Below, one piece after another: positions 42,018 to 54,695 of a DNA stretch of 64,000 nucleotides. The notes under the pieces were generated by a model, which was not told the DNA's origin, searched no databases, and worked only from the letters and a program-made list of their open reading frames with translations. Both the position numbers and the translations under genes were made by a program. Source of the DNA: Orychophragmus violaceus (Eukaryota > Streptophyta > Magnoliopsida > Brassicales > Brassicaceae); contig CM058233.1 of the NCBI GenBank assembly GCA_030180135.1, positions 27,437,615-27,501,614 of the forward strand, in the 5' to 3' direction. The first letter of the stretch is position 1, and each line of letters opens with the position of its first letter.

Positions 42018-43605
42018 ATGACAGGATTACCACCAGACAAGGATTACGTCCACATCGAAGACATAACAAGATCAGAAACAGCCTCTCGAGCAAGAGGGCA
42101 ACCCCAGCACGTCTCTCAGGTTGCAAATCCAATCATTCAGCCGGCCGGCACCGAGCAGCAACCTCTAAATACCGAACGACCACAACAAGTCGTGGAAACT
42201 CAGACAAACGAGTAGGACATGTCCGCCTTACTCAAAACTCTCATGACTCAAGTAACCGAACTCTCCCAGGGTAGCAACGCACGCTTCGATCAACTCGCCA
42301 CGGCACACGCAATATGCCAGGGGAAAATCAACGACCTACGGATGGCAAGCCAACAGGGATCCGTTCCCCAAACTCACCTCCACCGAAGCGTTATTCGATG
42401 AAACGCCGCCTCCAAACCCGAGAAACCGAACGGTATCGCAGCAGCAGACCGAGGACGAACAACCTCCCAACACGGATATCCCAGGCAGCTCAGCGCTCGA
42501 CACACACAGAGACAGCGAAATCGAAGATATAAAGCTGATGTTAAAAAATATGACGTCCAAAGTCCACCAAGCAATCAGCTCGGCCCCCGAGATTGACCGT
42601 GTACTGGAAGAGACCCAAAACACTCCCTTCACTCGTCGCCTCATGGATATCCAGTTTGAGCATCCTGTTTCTGCGGTCAAAATCAAGATGACCACCTACG
42701 ACGGCAAATCCGACCCAAGACAGTTTCTGACGGCATTCTGAATCGCAATGGGGAGGACAAAGTTCAGCGTTGAAGAGCGTGACGCAGGCTACTGCCAACT
42801 GTTTGTCGAGCATCTGACCGGCTCGGCCTTGGATTGGTTCTCTCGATTAGAGCCGAACTCGATCGACGGATACAACGACTTAACACACGCCTTTCTCAAA
42901 CACTACTCGATGTATATCCAGGAGGAAGTATCAAACGCCGACCTATGGGCTATCTCCCAAGGACCGAGGGAAAGCCTCCGATCATACATCACCCGTTTCA
43001 AAAGCATTCTGGCCAAAATCACGATCACCGACAGCGAAGGTCTACCCGCGCTCCGAAACGGCCTCTGGTATGAATCGAGCTTCCGAGAAGAACTGAAGAA
43101 AAACAGACCGAGCTCACTAGAGGACGCTCTTCACCGAGCATCGATCTTTGTTGACCTCGAGGAAGAAAAGGAAACCTTAGCCAAGAAGTTCGGGCCCAAG
43201 AATTCGACTTCAAAGGACAAAACCGAGAAGAGTACCGAGCAATACGAACCTCGGCAACACTACGATCAGGATTACAAAAAGGCCAAGGAAGAAGAAACCG
43301 CGAGAAAAGGAAAATCGTCGTATTACGTCAGCGATCAGTTGCAAGGCCACCGGCAGGACGAGGAACGCTCCCACCAGGATCAACGACAGAGTCATCTCGA
43401 CCGCTCTCAAAATCATCAGCAAGATCGACCCACCCAAGGATACCAAGGTCAAAATCAAAACAATCCATGGAACAAATTCGTCCGAGGAACCGACAAAAGC
43501 AAGTTATTCTGCGAATATCATCAGCGAGCAGGTCATAGCACCGAGGAATGCAGAAACCTTCAACCCTCCTCTTCGCTGATTACCAAAAGGACGGGAAGAA
43601 ATTAG
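42018..43605 (+). pseudogene. Tat gypsy gag
   Basis: Starts MTGLPPDKDYVHIEDITRSE at 42018. Stops at 42213-42215 (TAG) and 42739-42741 (TGA) interrupt it. The retrotransposon Gag core is present in 42748-43605: DAGYCQLFVEHLTGSALDWF and EVSNADLWAISQGPRESL. A zinc knuckle CEYHQRAGHSTEEC follows near 43508-43550. After the knuckle the correct frame shifts (43548-43925: KHYSLL-type linker into RKQVAFDEEIGQINAAAA). Confidence 0.85.
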
Positions 43606-43924
43606 TGCTGGATCGCAACAAACCTCACCCGAAGCAAATCAACCAGGTCACGCAACCAAAGAACGAGGCCGAGCGCTTCAAGATCGTCCAAGAGGAACGA
43701 AGGAAACAAGTCGCTTTCGACGAGGAGATTGGACAAATCAACGCAGCTGCAGCTGCGGATAAAAGAGCTCGTGACGAAGAAGAGGAAGACGGAGCACATC
43801 CACCAAGGAGACGAATAAACATGATTATGGGAGGACTGCCTATGGTCAATGACTCAGTACGATCGATCAAGGAATACGAGCGATGGGGCCATGGCCGCCC
43901 AGCACCACCGACGAAACGCCACTG

Positions 43925-44400
43925 ACGAGCTCAGAATCGGCGAGGAAGTGAGTTTCACCGAGCAAGATGCTGAAGGAGTGGACCGACCGCATAACGACCC
44001 GCTCGTCGTCGCCATGCGAATCGGCGATTGCGAGGTCGAGAAGATTCTGATCGACACCGGCAGCTCGGTCGACCTGATTTTTAGAGAAACGTTGTAACGT
44101 ATGGAACTCAACGACTACCGTATCAAACCATCGACGAGACCACTAACCAGCTTCTCGGGAGACTCGATCAACACAATCGGAACAATCAAACTTCCAGTGT
44201 ACGTCGGCAGAATCACCAAGCTGATCAAGTTCGTAGTCGTCGACCGACCAGCTATCTACAACGTCATCCTCGGCACGCCTTGGATTCACGAAATGAGGGC
44301 GGTCCCGTCCACATTTCATCAATGTGTCAAGTTCCCAACCCCATTCGGTGTGTATACACTACGAGGAGATCAGAGGATATCCCGCACATGCTTCCGTATT
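43925..44400 (+). pseudogene. Tat gypsy aspartic protease
   Basis: KILIDTGSSVDLIFRETL at 44038-44095 contains the active-site DTG motif; a TAA (44095-44097) follows. The next frame continues the protease domain with VVVDRPAIYNVILGTPWIH. A frameshift near 43920 separates it from gag. Retroelement proteases cut the Gag-Pol polyprotein. Confidence 0.85.
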
Positions 44401-45097
44401 GAGCACAAGATGCGCCGAAAATCGCAGGCGTATTTAGTCGCAGAACCTCGGATTGAGCTACCACCGCCTGATCGACCACAAAAAGATGCAGTGATACAAG
44501 TCAATATCGATATCAGGGATCCCGAGCGCTGGGTCGGAATAGGAGCCGATCTCCGCACCGACTTACGAGACAAGCTAATAGAATTCCTCAAGGAAAACGC
44601 TACAACCTTCGCCTGGACCACCAGCGATATGACCGGAGTCGACCCGACCATCGCATGCCACGAACTGCACGTCGATCCGATTTTCAAACCAATTAAACAG
44701 AAAAGACGGAAGCTCGGCCCCAAGCGCGCTAAAGCTGTCAACGACGAAGTGGAACGGATTTCAAAGGCCGGTTCGATCACCGAGATAAAGTACCCCGACT
44801 GGCTGGCGAACCCCGTTGTGGTAAAAAAGAAAAACAGCAAGTGGAGAGTTTGTGTAGACTTCACCGACCTCAACAAAGCGTGCCCAAAGGATAGCTTCCC
44901 ACTACCACACATTGACCGCCTCGTAGAAGCAACCACCAGACACGAGCTGCTCTCGTTTATGGACGCCTTTGCAGGATATAATCAGATCATGATGCACCCA
45001 GACGATCGGGAAAAGACGTCCTTCATCACCGACCGCGGTATATATTGCTACAAGGTCATGCCCTTCGGGCTCAAGAATGCGGGAGCGACGTACCAGC
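44101..45097 (+). CDS. Tat gypsy reverse transcriptase, N-terminal part
   Basis: 333-codon frame from the end of the protease into RT. Fingers and palm: WRVCVDFTDLNKACPKDSFP, LLSFMDAFAGYNQIMMHPDD (first catalytic Asp in FMDAFAG), YKVMPFGLKNAGATYQ. The copia element 2 inserts right after this segment (TSD CCAGC 45093-45097); the YIDD motif lies on the other side at about 52110. Confidence 0.9.
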
Positions 45098-45740
45098 TGT
45101 AGGATTATGTGTGTTCATTGGTGTAATTATCAGGTTACAACCTAGCACATAATTAACTAGGATCTAGGTGATTTGCAGTTGAATCATAAACAGATAAGAT
45201 TCATTACCTTATGATTGCAGCGGATTGATCAAAGGAATGAAGAGATCACAGAGAGCTGATGATAACCGGCTCCTCCTAGGTATCCACACTCTTACAAGCT
45301 GATGGATCAGGCTGCTAGACCAAGTTGGAATCAACAGAGAGAGAGGAAGACGGCTGAGGCTAAAATCGCAGGAGTTATGAACCCTAGGCGCGCCCCCTCT
45401 TCCTTATATGGGCCCAAGTAATTAAACTAATGGCTTATTAGGCTTTTGGGCCCAAGGCCCAAATCAGACAAAAAGACTGTATTTTGTCTGGCCCAATTCT
45501 CTGTACAAATACAGTAAATGTCTTGCATCTTACTGTATTAATTCCTGGTTAACTTTCCCGTTAGCTATGGTGTGTGACCCTTAGGGATCATACAATACTG
45601 GTAATAAGTCCTAAACTTATATATCAAGAGCGGACTCTAGCAAGTCATCATGATCACCCAGTATTTATGACTTATGTCTGATCTCGACACTTATCATACT
45701 TTCTAGAGATAGTACAGTAGATTTCAGGACATTCCCAAAA
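45098..45740 (-). repeat. Copia element 2, 3' LTR
   Basis: 643 bp. Its inner edge reads CCCAAAA where the other LTR has CCCAACA. Followed inward by ATCTCCCACTTG (polypurine tract on the minus strand). Confidence 0.95.
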
Positions 45741-46979
45741 ATCTCCCACTTGTACTGGAATCCTACATTCCCTAATCCTTTTGTCTCAATATCTCGATCT
45801 GGCATAAGGCAAGATGCGTGTCATCCTTATATAGCCAGACCATGTTCATCGGACCAGATTTGATACTGACAATGCAAACGACTTGGGCAAGTCTGTTTGG
45901 GAGTGGCCACTCTCTTACCAGCTATCAAGTCTCCGATTGGCCTAGAGATATTACCTCCGTTAAACGGCAGGGACAAATCCCATCTTGTTCCATCACTATG
46001 AACTACACACTTTATAATACACCCAACCAAGGTCCTTATAGCTCCCAGTTACGAAACAGCGTTAGACAATGATCAAAGCGCATCACTCCATGTGCAGCCA
46101 CATGCATGCGAACTCAGGTCTAAGGACTATACTCTATAGTCGTATATGAGAACCTCTTATGACACAGATATTAATATCTTGTAGAGTTCTCATCAGCGGG
46201 CCATGTCCGGTCATATGCTCCCCTACATATACCTATGTGTCGACTTTGATGCCGCGCATCTATGACCCCTCGAAACTTGGTCATAAGTCTCAACACACTC
46301 TAGTCTCAAGTGGTTGTTGGTGTTCCAATTTCAACAACCTTCGACTATGGACACTATGATTTATGTCATTTCGTTAAATATGGGGTTTCAGGATCAAGTC
46401 TACTCATGTACTTCGATGGCCCATATATAATGACATGAATCATTTTGGAACGATTATTTATATCACAGTTAAAATAATCCAGAAATCATAAATTTCATAA
46501 ACATAAAATATTATGTTTACATGAACCTTTCAAAACAACTAAATAAAGCCCTTTACTAACTCCCACTGAAATTAAGACTACATCTTAATTTCACTTATCC
46601 TACAGCTACAGTCCGCGACTCGTGCTTAGGCCTAAGGAGTGGCTTCGTTAATAGATTAGCAACGTTCTCATTCGTTGAAACTTGCTGATCTACTTAACAC
46701 CTCTGTCATTTATCTCACGGAATAGGTTATACCTACCCTCAAGGTGTTTGGACCTCTGATGTGCAGCTAGCCTCATCTATGATGGGAATCACATCAAGTT
46801 CAGTGATGAACTCTTCTTTCCAAACAACCTCTTTCGCCGCTTCCCAAGCTGCGAAATGTTCAGCTTAAGTCATGGAGTCAGCAACAGTGCCTTGCACCGC
46901 CAGACAGACACAAGATATAACCGGACTGTGAACGGAAATCATCTTTGTCTGTTGGTAACTTGCCTTTCAGACTCTACCG

Positions 46980-48500
46980 ACTTGTAGCACCTCACTTTCT
47001 CCGTAAATCAAGAACTTATCCTAAGTATTTTCCAAATACTTGAGGATATTCATTACGTCTATCCAGTGATTCTTTGCTGGATTTGACTGGTCTTTACTTG
47101 TCTTGCTTAACATTAAAGCAACATCAAAACAAGTACGTGTCATGGCATAGATGATAGATCCAATTGCCGACGCATATGGAATCTCATCCATGCATTCAAG
47201 CTCAGCAGTTATCGTAGGACACTGTTTCTTGCTTAACGTAATGCCATGTGACATTGGCATAAAACCCTTCTTGGAATGCTGAAAAAACGTGTAGGACTTT
47301 GTCAATATAAGAATCCTGACTTTGTCCTATCAGCTCTTTTGGATCTCTATCTTTAGATCCAAAATCCAAGAACTTACGTGGCTTTACCCATGTCAATCAT
47401 AAAACCAACTCCCAAGCCAGTCCTTTACCGACTGCAGCATTGGAACGTTATTTCCGAGAATCAGTACGTCATCGACATACACTATGAGAAATGCAACATC
47501 GCTCCCACTTATCTATTAGTAAACGCACAGTTCCACTTCGTTCCTGTTCAAGTCAAAACCTTGACTACTTCAACAGAACGAAGATTCCAACTCCGATATG
47601 TTCGCTTCCATCCATGAATGGATCGATGAAGCTAACTTACACACAGTATAATTTTTCGGAGTCCGGGCTCACTTTCGCTTCTGTGAATTTCGCAGGTTCG
47701 TCACTTTCAATGATCATCAGATCATGGCAATTAATCACGAGAAATCACTCTCGGATTAGTGACGGATTCATTCAGATCTGCGAACTTCAGGCTCTACAGG
47801 TGTAGATTCTACAGAAATCTGTAAATCCATCCGCTGCTCTCCCTCAACAGGTTGAGCAGCCTCCTGTATTTCTCGAATTTCTTCGAGTTATACTTTTACT
47901 CCCACTGTTCTTCTTGGAAAGCAACTTTCCTTTTAGAAAACAGAATTCCGAACAACCTAACTTCGTTTTCGGAATGGACGTAAAAAGTAACAAGCCTTGG
48001 TTTCCCTAGGACAACCAGCGAAGTAGCTCAACTACAAATACTCAGTAAAGACGAATTTGGATCATTTCCAGTCCACATTTATGTGGTGTCTTTCAACTGA
48101 TATTGGTGGAACTATTTCAGCGTAAACTTAGATATTTCTAGAGCGTTATTCTTAAAGAATATCATGGAAGATTCGTGTGACTCATCTTTAATCATTTCTA
48201 ATAAGATCTGATTCTTTCTCACAGAAACACCTCAAGGTTTTCAGGAGAAATGAGCTGTGAACGACTTCACACTCATTCAGATGATCACACCATCAATGAC
48301 TTAAGTATTCTCACTCGTGATCTAATCCAGAGTCTCAATACTTCTGTCACTCAGATTCTATACCTCATTCTGGAACTCTTTCGACCATTTCAAAGAATTC
48401 CGACTCGTGTCTCATCAAATGAACACAGTAATACTCACTGAAGTAATCAGTAAATATAATGAAGTACAAGAAATTTTGTCTGGCATTACTGCTCATCGGG
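46980..48500 (-). pseudogene. Copia element 2 pol remnants
   Basis: Minus-strand pieces in several frames: KKGFMPMSHGITLSKKQCPT and YASAIGSIIYAMTRTCFDVA (RT/RNase H end, 47305-47021), VLHVFSAFQ just upstream, and integrase-like scraps around 48480-47800. Stops and frameshifts throughout; the catalytic motifs of RT are not visible. 46060-46980 and 48500-49090 hold only short degraded matches to copia element 1. Confidence 0.7.
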
Positions 48501-49097
48501 CCACATACATGAGTATGTTCAAGGTCCAATAAGCCTTTGGGCCTTTCTCTAGCTCGGCTAAGATGGGCCCTTTATCTTTTGGTCCAGTAAGCAGAATTCA
48601 AGTCTCATAAGATATCCGATCAAATGAGCCCAAAAGTCCATAACTATGGGATTTCTGAATCCGACTCACTCTATGTGACCAAAACATTTACGCCAAGAAA
48701 AAACAGGTTTAATTCATCAGATTTAAACCAATTCGGTATTTATGTTACTTTTAGGCACTCTTTGGTTTAAGATATAAAACCCATTCCTTGAATAGGGTGC
48801 TACAATCAATATTTCATTGAGATCAAAAGAACAAAACTTGTCTTTTATCAAAATGAAAAACATTCAAATTCTTACAAGAAAATGAAAGACAACTCTGCTT
48901 AAAGCAGGTACATTGTAGCAATTACTTAATACAAAACCAAGCCTCAAAGGCATCTTCAAGTGAAAACCCTATGGCTGAGGCAGCATCCATAGCTCCTTCC
49001 AGACATGCAGTTCCACTTGTCCTTCCTTCAACGTTCTACTGTTGCTTAGGCTCTGCATATTATAACAAATATCAGTGCCACAACCAGTATCCAATAC

Positions 49098-49988
49098 CTA
49101 TAAGGTAGAACTTGAAGTAATAACATGAATACCTGAGGAAGTAGTCTCATACATCAACTTCAACTCCTCATAATCTTCCATGAATTTAATGCAATCTCTC
49201 TTCCAATGCCCAACCTCTTTACAGTAGCAGCACTTACCAACGTAAGATGTATCTGACTCGGGCTCAGAAGACACAGGCTTGCCATGATTCAAAATCTGGA
49301 CAACTTTGTCTTCACCCTTGTCAGCACTAGGTTTAGTAAACCTACCCTTCTCCATTATGAGATTAAACAGGGTACTCTTCACGTTTGGCTCAACTGTCTT
49401 GAGCATATCATGCAGTTCAGTCATCGTCTTCGTTAAGCCTTTCTTGATATAGTTCCTTCTGAACTTATCATAGCTTGACGGCAGTGACTGCAGAATGATC
49501 TCAGTTGCCAATTCTTGGCTAACTGGATAATCCAGTTTCCTCAGGTTATCAATGTAACCCATCATTTTTCTGACATGAGGACTTACTGGATGATCATTTG
49601 GTAGCTTACAGCTAGTGAGAGACTTAACCAACTGGTATCTCTCCACTCTTACCTGCTCCTGAAATTTCAATTTCAGGCTGCTGATCATCTCTATTGGCGA
49701 CTCCATGTTCTCATATTGCTTCAGCAAATCTGAGTCCATGGTAGCCAATATCAGACCACACACATCTACCGCATCATTATAATGCTTATTCCAAGCATCA
49801 TATACTGCATGAGAGGCATTGGACCCGATCCTCTCGGGGAGAGCTCTCTCAAGGACATAGTCCTTTCTCTCCTGCCTGAGGACTAGCCTCAGGTTCCGCG
49901 ACCAAGTCAAGAAATTTGATCCGTTCAGTTTGTCCATCTCAAGGACAGACCGGATCGAGAAAGTGTTTTGATTGTTTGTGTTAGTCAT
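49098..49988 (-). CDS. Copia element 2 Gag polyprotein
   Basis: 296 residues from ATG 49988. Opening KLNGSNFLTWSRNLRLVLRQ, Gag core VSPHVRKMMGYIDNLRKLDY and ILQSLPSSYDKFRRNY, and a complete CCHC knuckle CCYCKEVGHWKRDC (residues about 252-265). The frame runs about 30 residues past the knuckle before stopping, so the Gag is complete but not joined to pol. Homologous to the Gag of copia element 1 throughout. Confidence 0.9.
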   Translation of the reverse strand: MTNTNNQNTFSIRSVLEMDKLNGSNFLTWSRNLRLVLRQERKDYVLERALPERIGSNASHAVYDAWNKHYNDAVDVCGLILATMDSDLLKQYENMESPIEMISSLKLKFQEQVRVERYQLVKSLTSCKLPNDHPVSPHVRKMMGYIDNLRKLDYPVSQELATEIILQSLPSSYDKFRRNYIKKGLTKTMTELHDMLKTVEPNVKSTLFNLIMEKGRFTKPSADKGEDKVVQILNHGKPVSSEPESDTSYVGKCCYCKEVGHWKRDCIKFMEDYEELKLMYETTSSGIHVITSSSTL

Positions 49989-51394
49989 AACTGAAATTTA
50001 GAGATAAATAGAGTTTTAGTTATTTAGTTCATAAAAGAGTAATCTTAATAACTTATAAGAAAACTCGCATTGCATTCAAAATTTCTTTGTTTAACCTCAT
50101 TAGAATGCAATGATTCCGAGACCCATGTTCAACCAAAACCAAAGTGGGTCACTGGCCGTCACCCAGAATTAGCTTTACTTGGTAAGCATACACACATCTA
50201 GTTATAACTATATAACTCTCGGTTGTGGATTGGGCCCAAGGCCCAATTCACCAGATGTCTCAAGGCCCGGGACTCCCGATGGCCCAGTCAAGGAAACCAA
50301 TCTTTTACAGCCAAATAATCACTAAAGTCTGGGACTCCCAATGAAATTAGTGACTATATACTACTTTACTTACGCAAAAACAGACACCTCACACTGTAAG
50401 CCATATCTGTAATTGAATAAGCGTTAAGTAGCTGACAAGATTGGGCAAGACATCCAAGCTTGATATTGTTTTTGAGGATTTTAGGTTTCAATAGATTTCC
50501 TCCCAAAAATAGAAGATTACTATTTTGGGAAACTTTCCATTTCAGGTAACTTACTAAAAGTGGAAACTTTCTATTTAGGGAAACCTACTATTTTTAGAAA
50601 CTTTCTAAATCGGAAACATACTATTTTTAGAAGTTTCCTAACATGCCAAAATTAGAAACTTCTAATATTATAAGCTCTCTAATTTAATGTTTTATTAAAG
50701 TTTTCGGTTGGGTCACAAATTATAGGCCCAATTCTTGGCCCAAGACCACAGAATTCCAATTGGCCCAATAATTTGACATAACCGAGTCGGTTCATTAATT
50801 CTGGTCCAAGACCAAATTAACTACTAAATCCAACTGGTTATTTACTAAACCAGACCAGCTCTAAATTATTTGGTCCAACCAAATCAAACTTAGACCAGCC
50901 TTCGGTTTAGGTTAAAATTCAATTTTTTTTTTTTTTGAATTTAAATCCGGTTTAACCAGAAACTAAATAATACCAATTGTATTAAATAATTTCCAGCAAA
51001 CCGCGATTTGGGTTAACCGCTTGAACCATAATCGATCGCTAACAATTGCTTGAATAATCGATCGCAAATTGATTAATTATTCACACGATCCAAAAGTCAA
51101 CATGTGATGATTATTCAAACGATTTGATATTCACTTAAAGACAAAATCATGATCCTTAATCATACATCATCGATCGCTAATTCTTAACCTTTTACAAATC
51201 GATTATTCTTACGATCAAGCAAAGTCAACATCGATTGTTTGATAACGATTCGAGAGACATTAATCAATAAGTTTTCTCAACGTTGACTTATTTCTAGGTT
51301 TTTCAAAGTTTCAATCAATTTTACTCATTAAAATCGATTCATCAAACTAATAAACAACCTAGTATGATCCAAAAAGCAAAAACCTAACGACCTA
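49989..51394 (-). other. Copia element 2 leader
   Basis: Untranslated leader between primer site and Gag, AT-rich with GGCCCAA motifs and several AATCGATCGC / CGATCG palindromes (51030-51039, 51056-51065, 51169-51178). No gene. Confidence 0.6.
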
Positions 51395-51407
51395 GGCTCT
51401 GATACCA
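51395..51407 (-). promoter_or_regulatory. Primer-binding site, copia element 2
   Basis: TGGTATCAGAGCC on the minus strand, complementary to initiator tRNA-Met, one base from the LTR. Confidence 0.9.
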
Positions 51408-51408
51408 C

Positions 51409-52051
51409 TGTAGGATTATGTGTGTTCATTGGTGTAATTATCAGGTTACAACCTAGCACATAATTAACTAGGATCTAGGTGATTTGCAGTTGAATCATAA
51501 ACAGATAAGATTCATTACCTTATGATTGCAGCGGATTGATCAAAGGAATGAAGAGATCACAGAGAGCTGATGATAACCGGCTCCTCCTAGGTATCCACAC
51601 TCTTACAAGCTGATGGATCAGGCTGCTAGACCAAGTTGGAATCAACAGAGAGAGAGGAAGACGGCTGAGGCTAAAATCGCAGGAGTTATGAACCCTAGGC
51701 GCGCCCCCTCTTCCTTATATGGGCCCAAGTAATTAAACTAATGGCTTATTAGGCTTTTGGGCCCAAGGCCCAAATCAGACAAAAAGACTGTATTTTGTCT
51801 GGCCCAATTCTCTGTACAAATACAGTAAATGTCTTGCATCTTACTGTATTAATTCCTGGTTAACTTTCCCGTTAGCTATGGTGTGTGACCCTTAGGGATC
51901 ATACAATACTGGTAATAAGTCCTAAACTTATAGATCAAGAGCGGACTCTAGCAAGTCATCATGATCACCCAGTATTTATGACTTATGTCTGATCTCGACA
52001 CTTATCATACTTTCTAGAGATAGTACAGTAGATTTCAAGACATTCCCAACA
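51409..52051 (-). repeat. Copia element 2, 5' LTR
   Basis: 643 bp, ends TG..CA. Inner neighbour is the primer site at 51395-51407 (GGCTCTGATACCA on the plus strand). Confidence 0.95.
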
Positions 52052-54695
52052 CCAGCGCCTCGTAAATCGCATGTTTGCCGACCAGCTCGGCAACACAATG
52101 GAGGTTTATATAGACGATATGCTCGTCAAATCCGCCTTAGCAGACGACCACATTAGCCACCTCACGACGTGTTTTGCGAGTTTAAACAAGTACGGAATGA
52201 AGCTGAATCCAACAAAATGCACTTTCGCGGTCACGTCGGGAGAATTCCTCGGCTACATTGTCACGAGAAGAGGAATTGAAGCGAATCCAAAGAAAATAAC
52301 GGCAATCACCGAACTGCCATCGCCAAAGAACACCAGAGAAGTCCAACGCCTAACAGGGCGTGTCGCGGCCTTGAATAGATTTATCTCACGATCGACGGAT
52401 AAGTGTCTCCCTTTCTACAATCTTTTACGAGGGAATAAGAAATTCGAATGGGACGCTAAGTGCGAAGACGCATTTCAACAGCTAAAGACCTACCTCTACA
52501 CCCCACCAATCCTGGCCAAACCTGAGGAGGGAGAGACGCTGTACTTGTACATCTCAGTGTCAACCTCGGCAGTCAGAAGTGTGCTCGTCCGCGACGATCG
52601 AGGCGACCAAAGACCCATTTTCTACACGAGAAATATCTTCGACGACGCGGAAACACACTACAACACACTCGAGAAACTCACGTTAGCAGTCGTCGTCTCA
52701 GCTCGGAAGCTCCGCCCTTATTTTCAGTCACATTCGGTGGTCGTACTCACGAACCAACCAATCAGAACAATCCTGCACAGTCCGAGCCAGTCAGGGAGAA
52801 TCGCCAAATGGGCGGTCGAGCTAAGCGAGTACGACATCGAATACAAACCCCGAACCAGCGCGAAGGCACAAGTCCCAGATGACTTCCTCATCGAGCTACC
52901 ACCCGAGCTCACTTTCAATGAAGCTCAGCCTCCAAAGAAGAAATGGATTCTATTCGTAGACAGTTCTTCGTCAAGAAACGGTTCAGGCGTAGGAGTCAAG
53001 TTGACATCCCCGACCGGCGAATTAATCGAACAGTCCTTCCGCTTAGGATTTCCAGCCTCAAACAACGAAGCCGAATACAAAGCACTGCTCGCTGGACTAC
53101 GACTAGCCGAAGTGGTAGGAGCAAAGCAAGTAGATGCGTTCGCCGACTCACAGCTTGTCGTAAATCAATTCAACGGGGAATACGAAGCAAAAAACGAACG
53201 CATGGACGCATACTTAAAGCTCGTCCAGGAAATCACCGGACGGATCGGGTCGGTCACGCTAACCAAGATCCCCAGAAGCGACAACTCCTCTGCAGACGCA
53301 CTAGCCGCTCTAGCTTCGACTTCAGACCCCGACCTTCGTCGAATCATTCCAGTCGAATGCATAGCCCGACCAAGCATTACACCAGACGAAGTCGTGCTGC
53401 TTATTATAGAGGAAGATGAGGGGCTGGACAACGCTCACAAAAGCAACGAAGAAATTATCAAGGACAATAACCCCGAGTATACCGACATTATCGATTGGAG
53501 GGACGAGATCAAGGACTACATACTAACCGGAAAGGTTCCCGAGGATCGTTGGGCAGATTGCCGACTGAAAGCCTGTTGCGCGCAATACGTAATAATGAAG
53601 GATGAGCTCTTCCGTTGGAGTGCATCCAAGGCTCTTTTGCGCTGCATCAACGGGCAAGAAATCCAGTGGGTCACCGAGCAAACGCATGAAGGAGCTGGCG
53701 GAAACCACACAAGCGGCCGAGCATTAGCCGCAAAGATAAAGCGACACGGCCACTTCTGGCCGACCATGATCGCCGACTGCGAAAGCTACGTGGCCCGATG
53801 TGAGAAATGTCAAAGGCACGCACCGAGCATACACCAGCCAGCAGAGCTCCTCACCACCGCAGCCACACCCTACCCGGCCTCGCATCAAAAAAAGTTCATC
53901 CTAATAATGACTGATTACTTTACCAAGTGGGTCGAAGCCGAATCCTACTCGGAGATCAAAAACCTCGACGTTCAGAAGTTCGTCTGGAAGTACATCATCT
54001 GCCGTCACGGTGTTCCTTACGAGATCGTAACCGACAACGGCTCTCAGTTTATCTCCAATCTGTTCGAAGGATTCTGCGCGAGGTGGAAAATACGTCTGAG
54101 CAAATCAACACCGAGGTACCCACAAGGTAATGGGCAGGCCGAGGCGACCAACAAAACGATCATTGACGGTCTGAAGAAGCGAATGGAAAGTAAGAAAGGC
54201 CTCTGGGCCGACGAGCTCGATGGCGTTCTCTGGTCTCATCGGACCACCCCGACAACATCAACCGGCCAGACACCTTTTTCACTCTCTCACGGAATGGAGG
54301 CAATGTCCCCAGCCGAGATGTGCGTCCCGACAATACGCCTGAGTATCGCGCCCAAGCAGGAAGACCTTAACAACAACATGATTATCGACTGCCTTGATCA
54401 AGCAGAGGAACTACGAGACCGAGCGCTCCTACGTCTCCAGAACTATCAGCAACAAATCACCCGACACTACAACAAGAAGGTCAAAGGATGCCGTTTCATG
54501 GAAGGTGACCTCGTTCTCCGGAAAGTGTTCGAGAACACACGGGAATACCGAGCAGGGAAACTCGGCGCAAACTGGGAAGGTCCGTACATCGTCTCAAAGA
54601 TAGTAAAACCCGGCGTATACGAGCTCGTAACGATGAAGGGAGAAGCCATTCCACGCTCTTGGAATGCAAACAAACTCAAGAGGTACTACTACTAG
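52052..54695 (+). CDS. Tat gypsy pol, 3' part: RT end, RNase H, archaeal-type RNase H, integrase
   Basis: One frame of about 880 codons open to TAG 54693-54695. RT: EVYIDDMLVKSA with the catalytic YIDD (about 52110). A degenerate first RNase H follows (LYLYISVSTSAVRSVLVRDD, where an acidic site is Ser). The second, archaeal-type RNase H (about 52945-53310) keeps FVDSSSS, NNEAEYKALLAG, AFADSQLVV and SADALAALA, i.e. its four acidic residues. Integrase (53640-54330): HHCC finger (HEGAGGNH..CEKC) then VTDNGSQF and QGNGQAEATNK. The first catalytic Asp is absent: between ATPYP and ASHQKKFILIMTDY about 13 residues that normally hold MDIVGP are gone. A chromo-like tail (VYELVTMKGEAIPRSWNANK) ends it. 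Confidence 0.9.

Larger units (their letters stand above)
45098..52051 (-). mobile_element. Ty1/copia element 2, 7.0 kb, nested in the gypsy RT
   Basis: LTRs 45098-45740 and 51409-52051 (643 bp each) differ at only about four positions. Target duplication CCAGC at 45093-45097 and 52052-52056. Minus orientation: primer site TGGTATCAGAGCC adjoins the right LTR, and purine tract CAAGTGGGAGAT the left. Gag is intact, pol decayed. LTR ends and Gag show it is related to copia element 1. Being inside the gypsy with nearly identical LTRs, it is the youngest large insertion in the window. Confidence 0.95.

Noticed and set aside
44370..44936. 188-codon minus-strand frame
   Set aside because: Exact reverse overlap of conserved reverse-transcriptase code on the plus strand.
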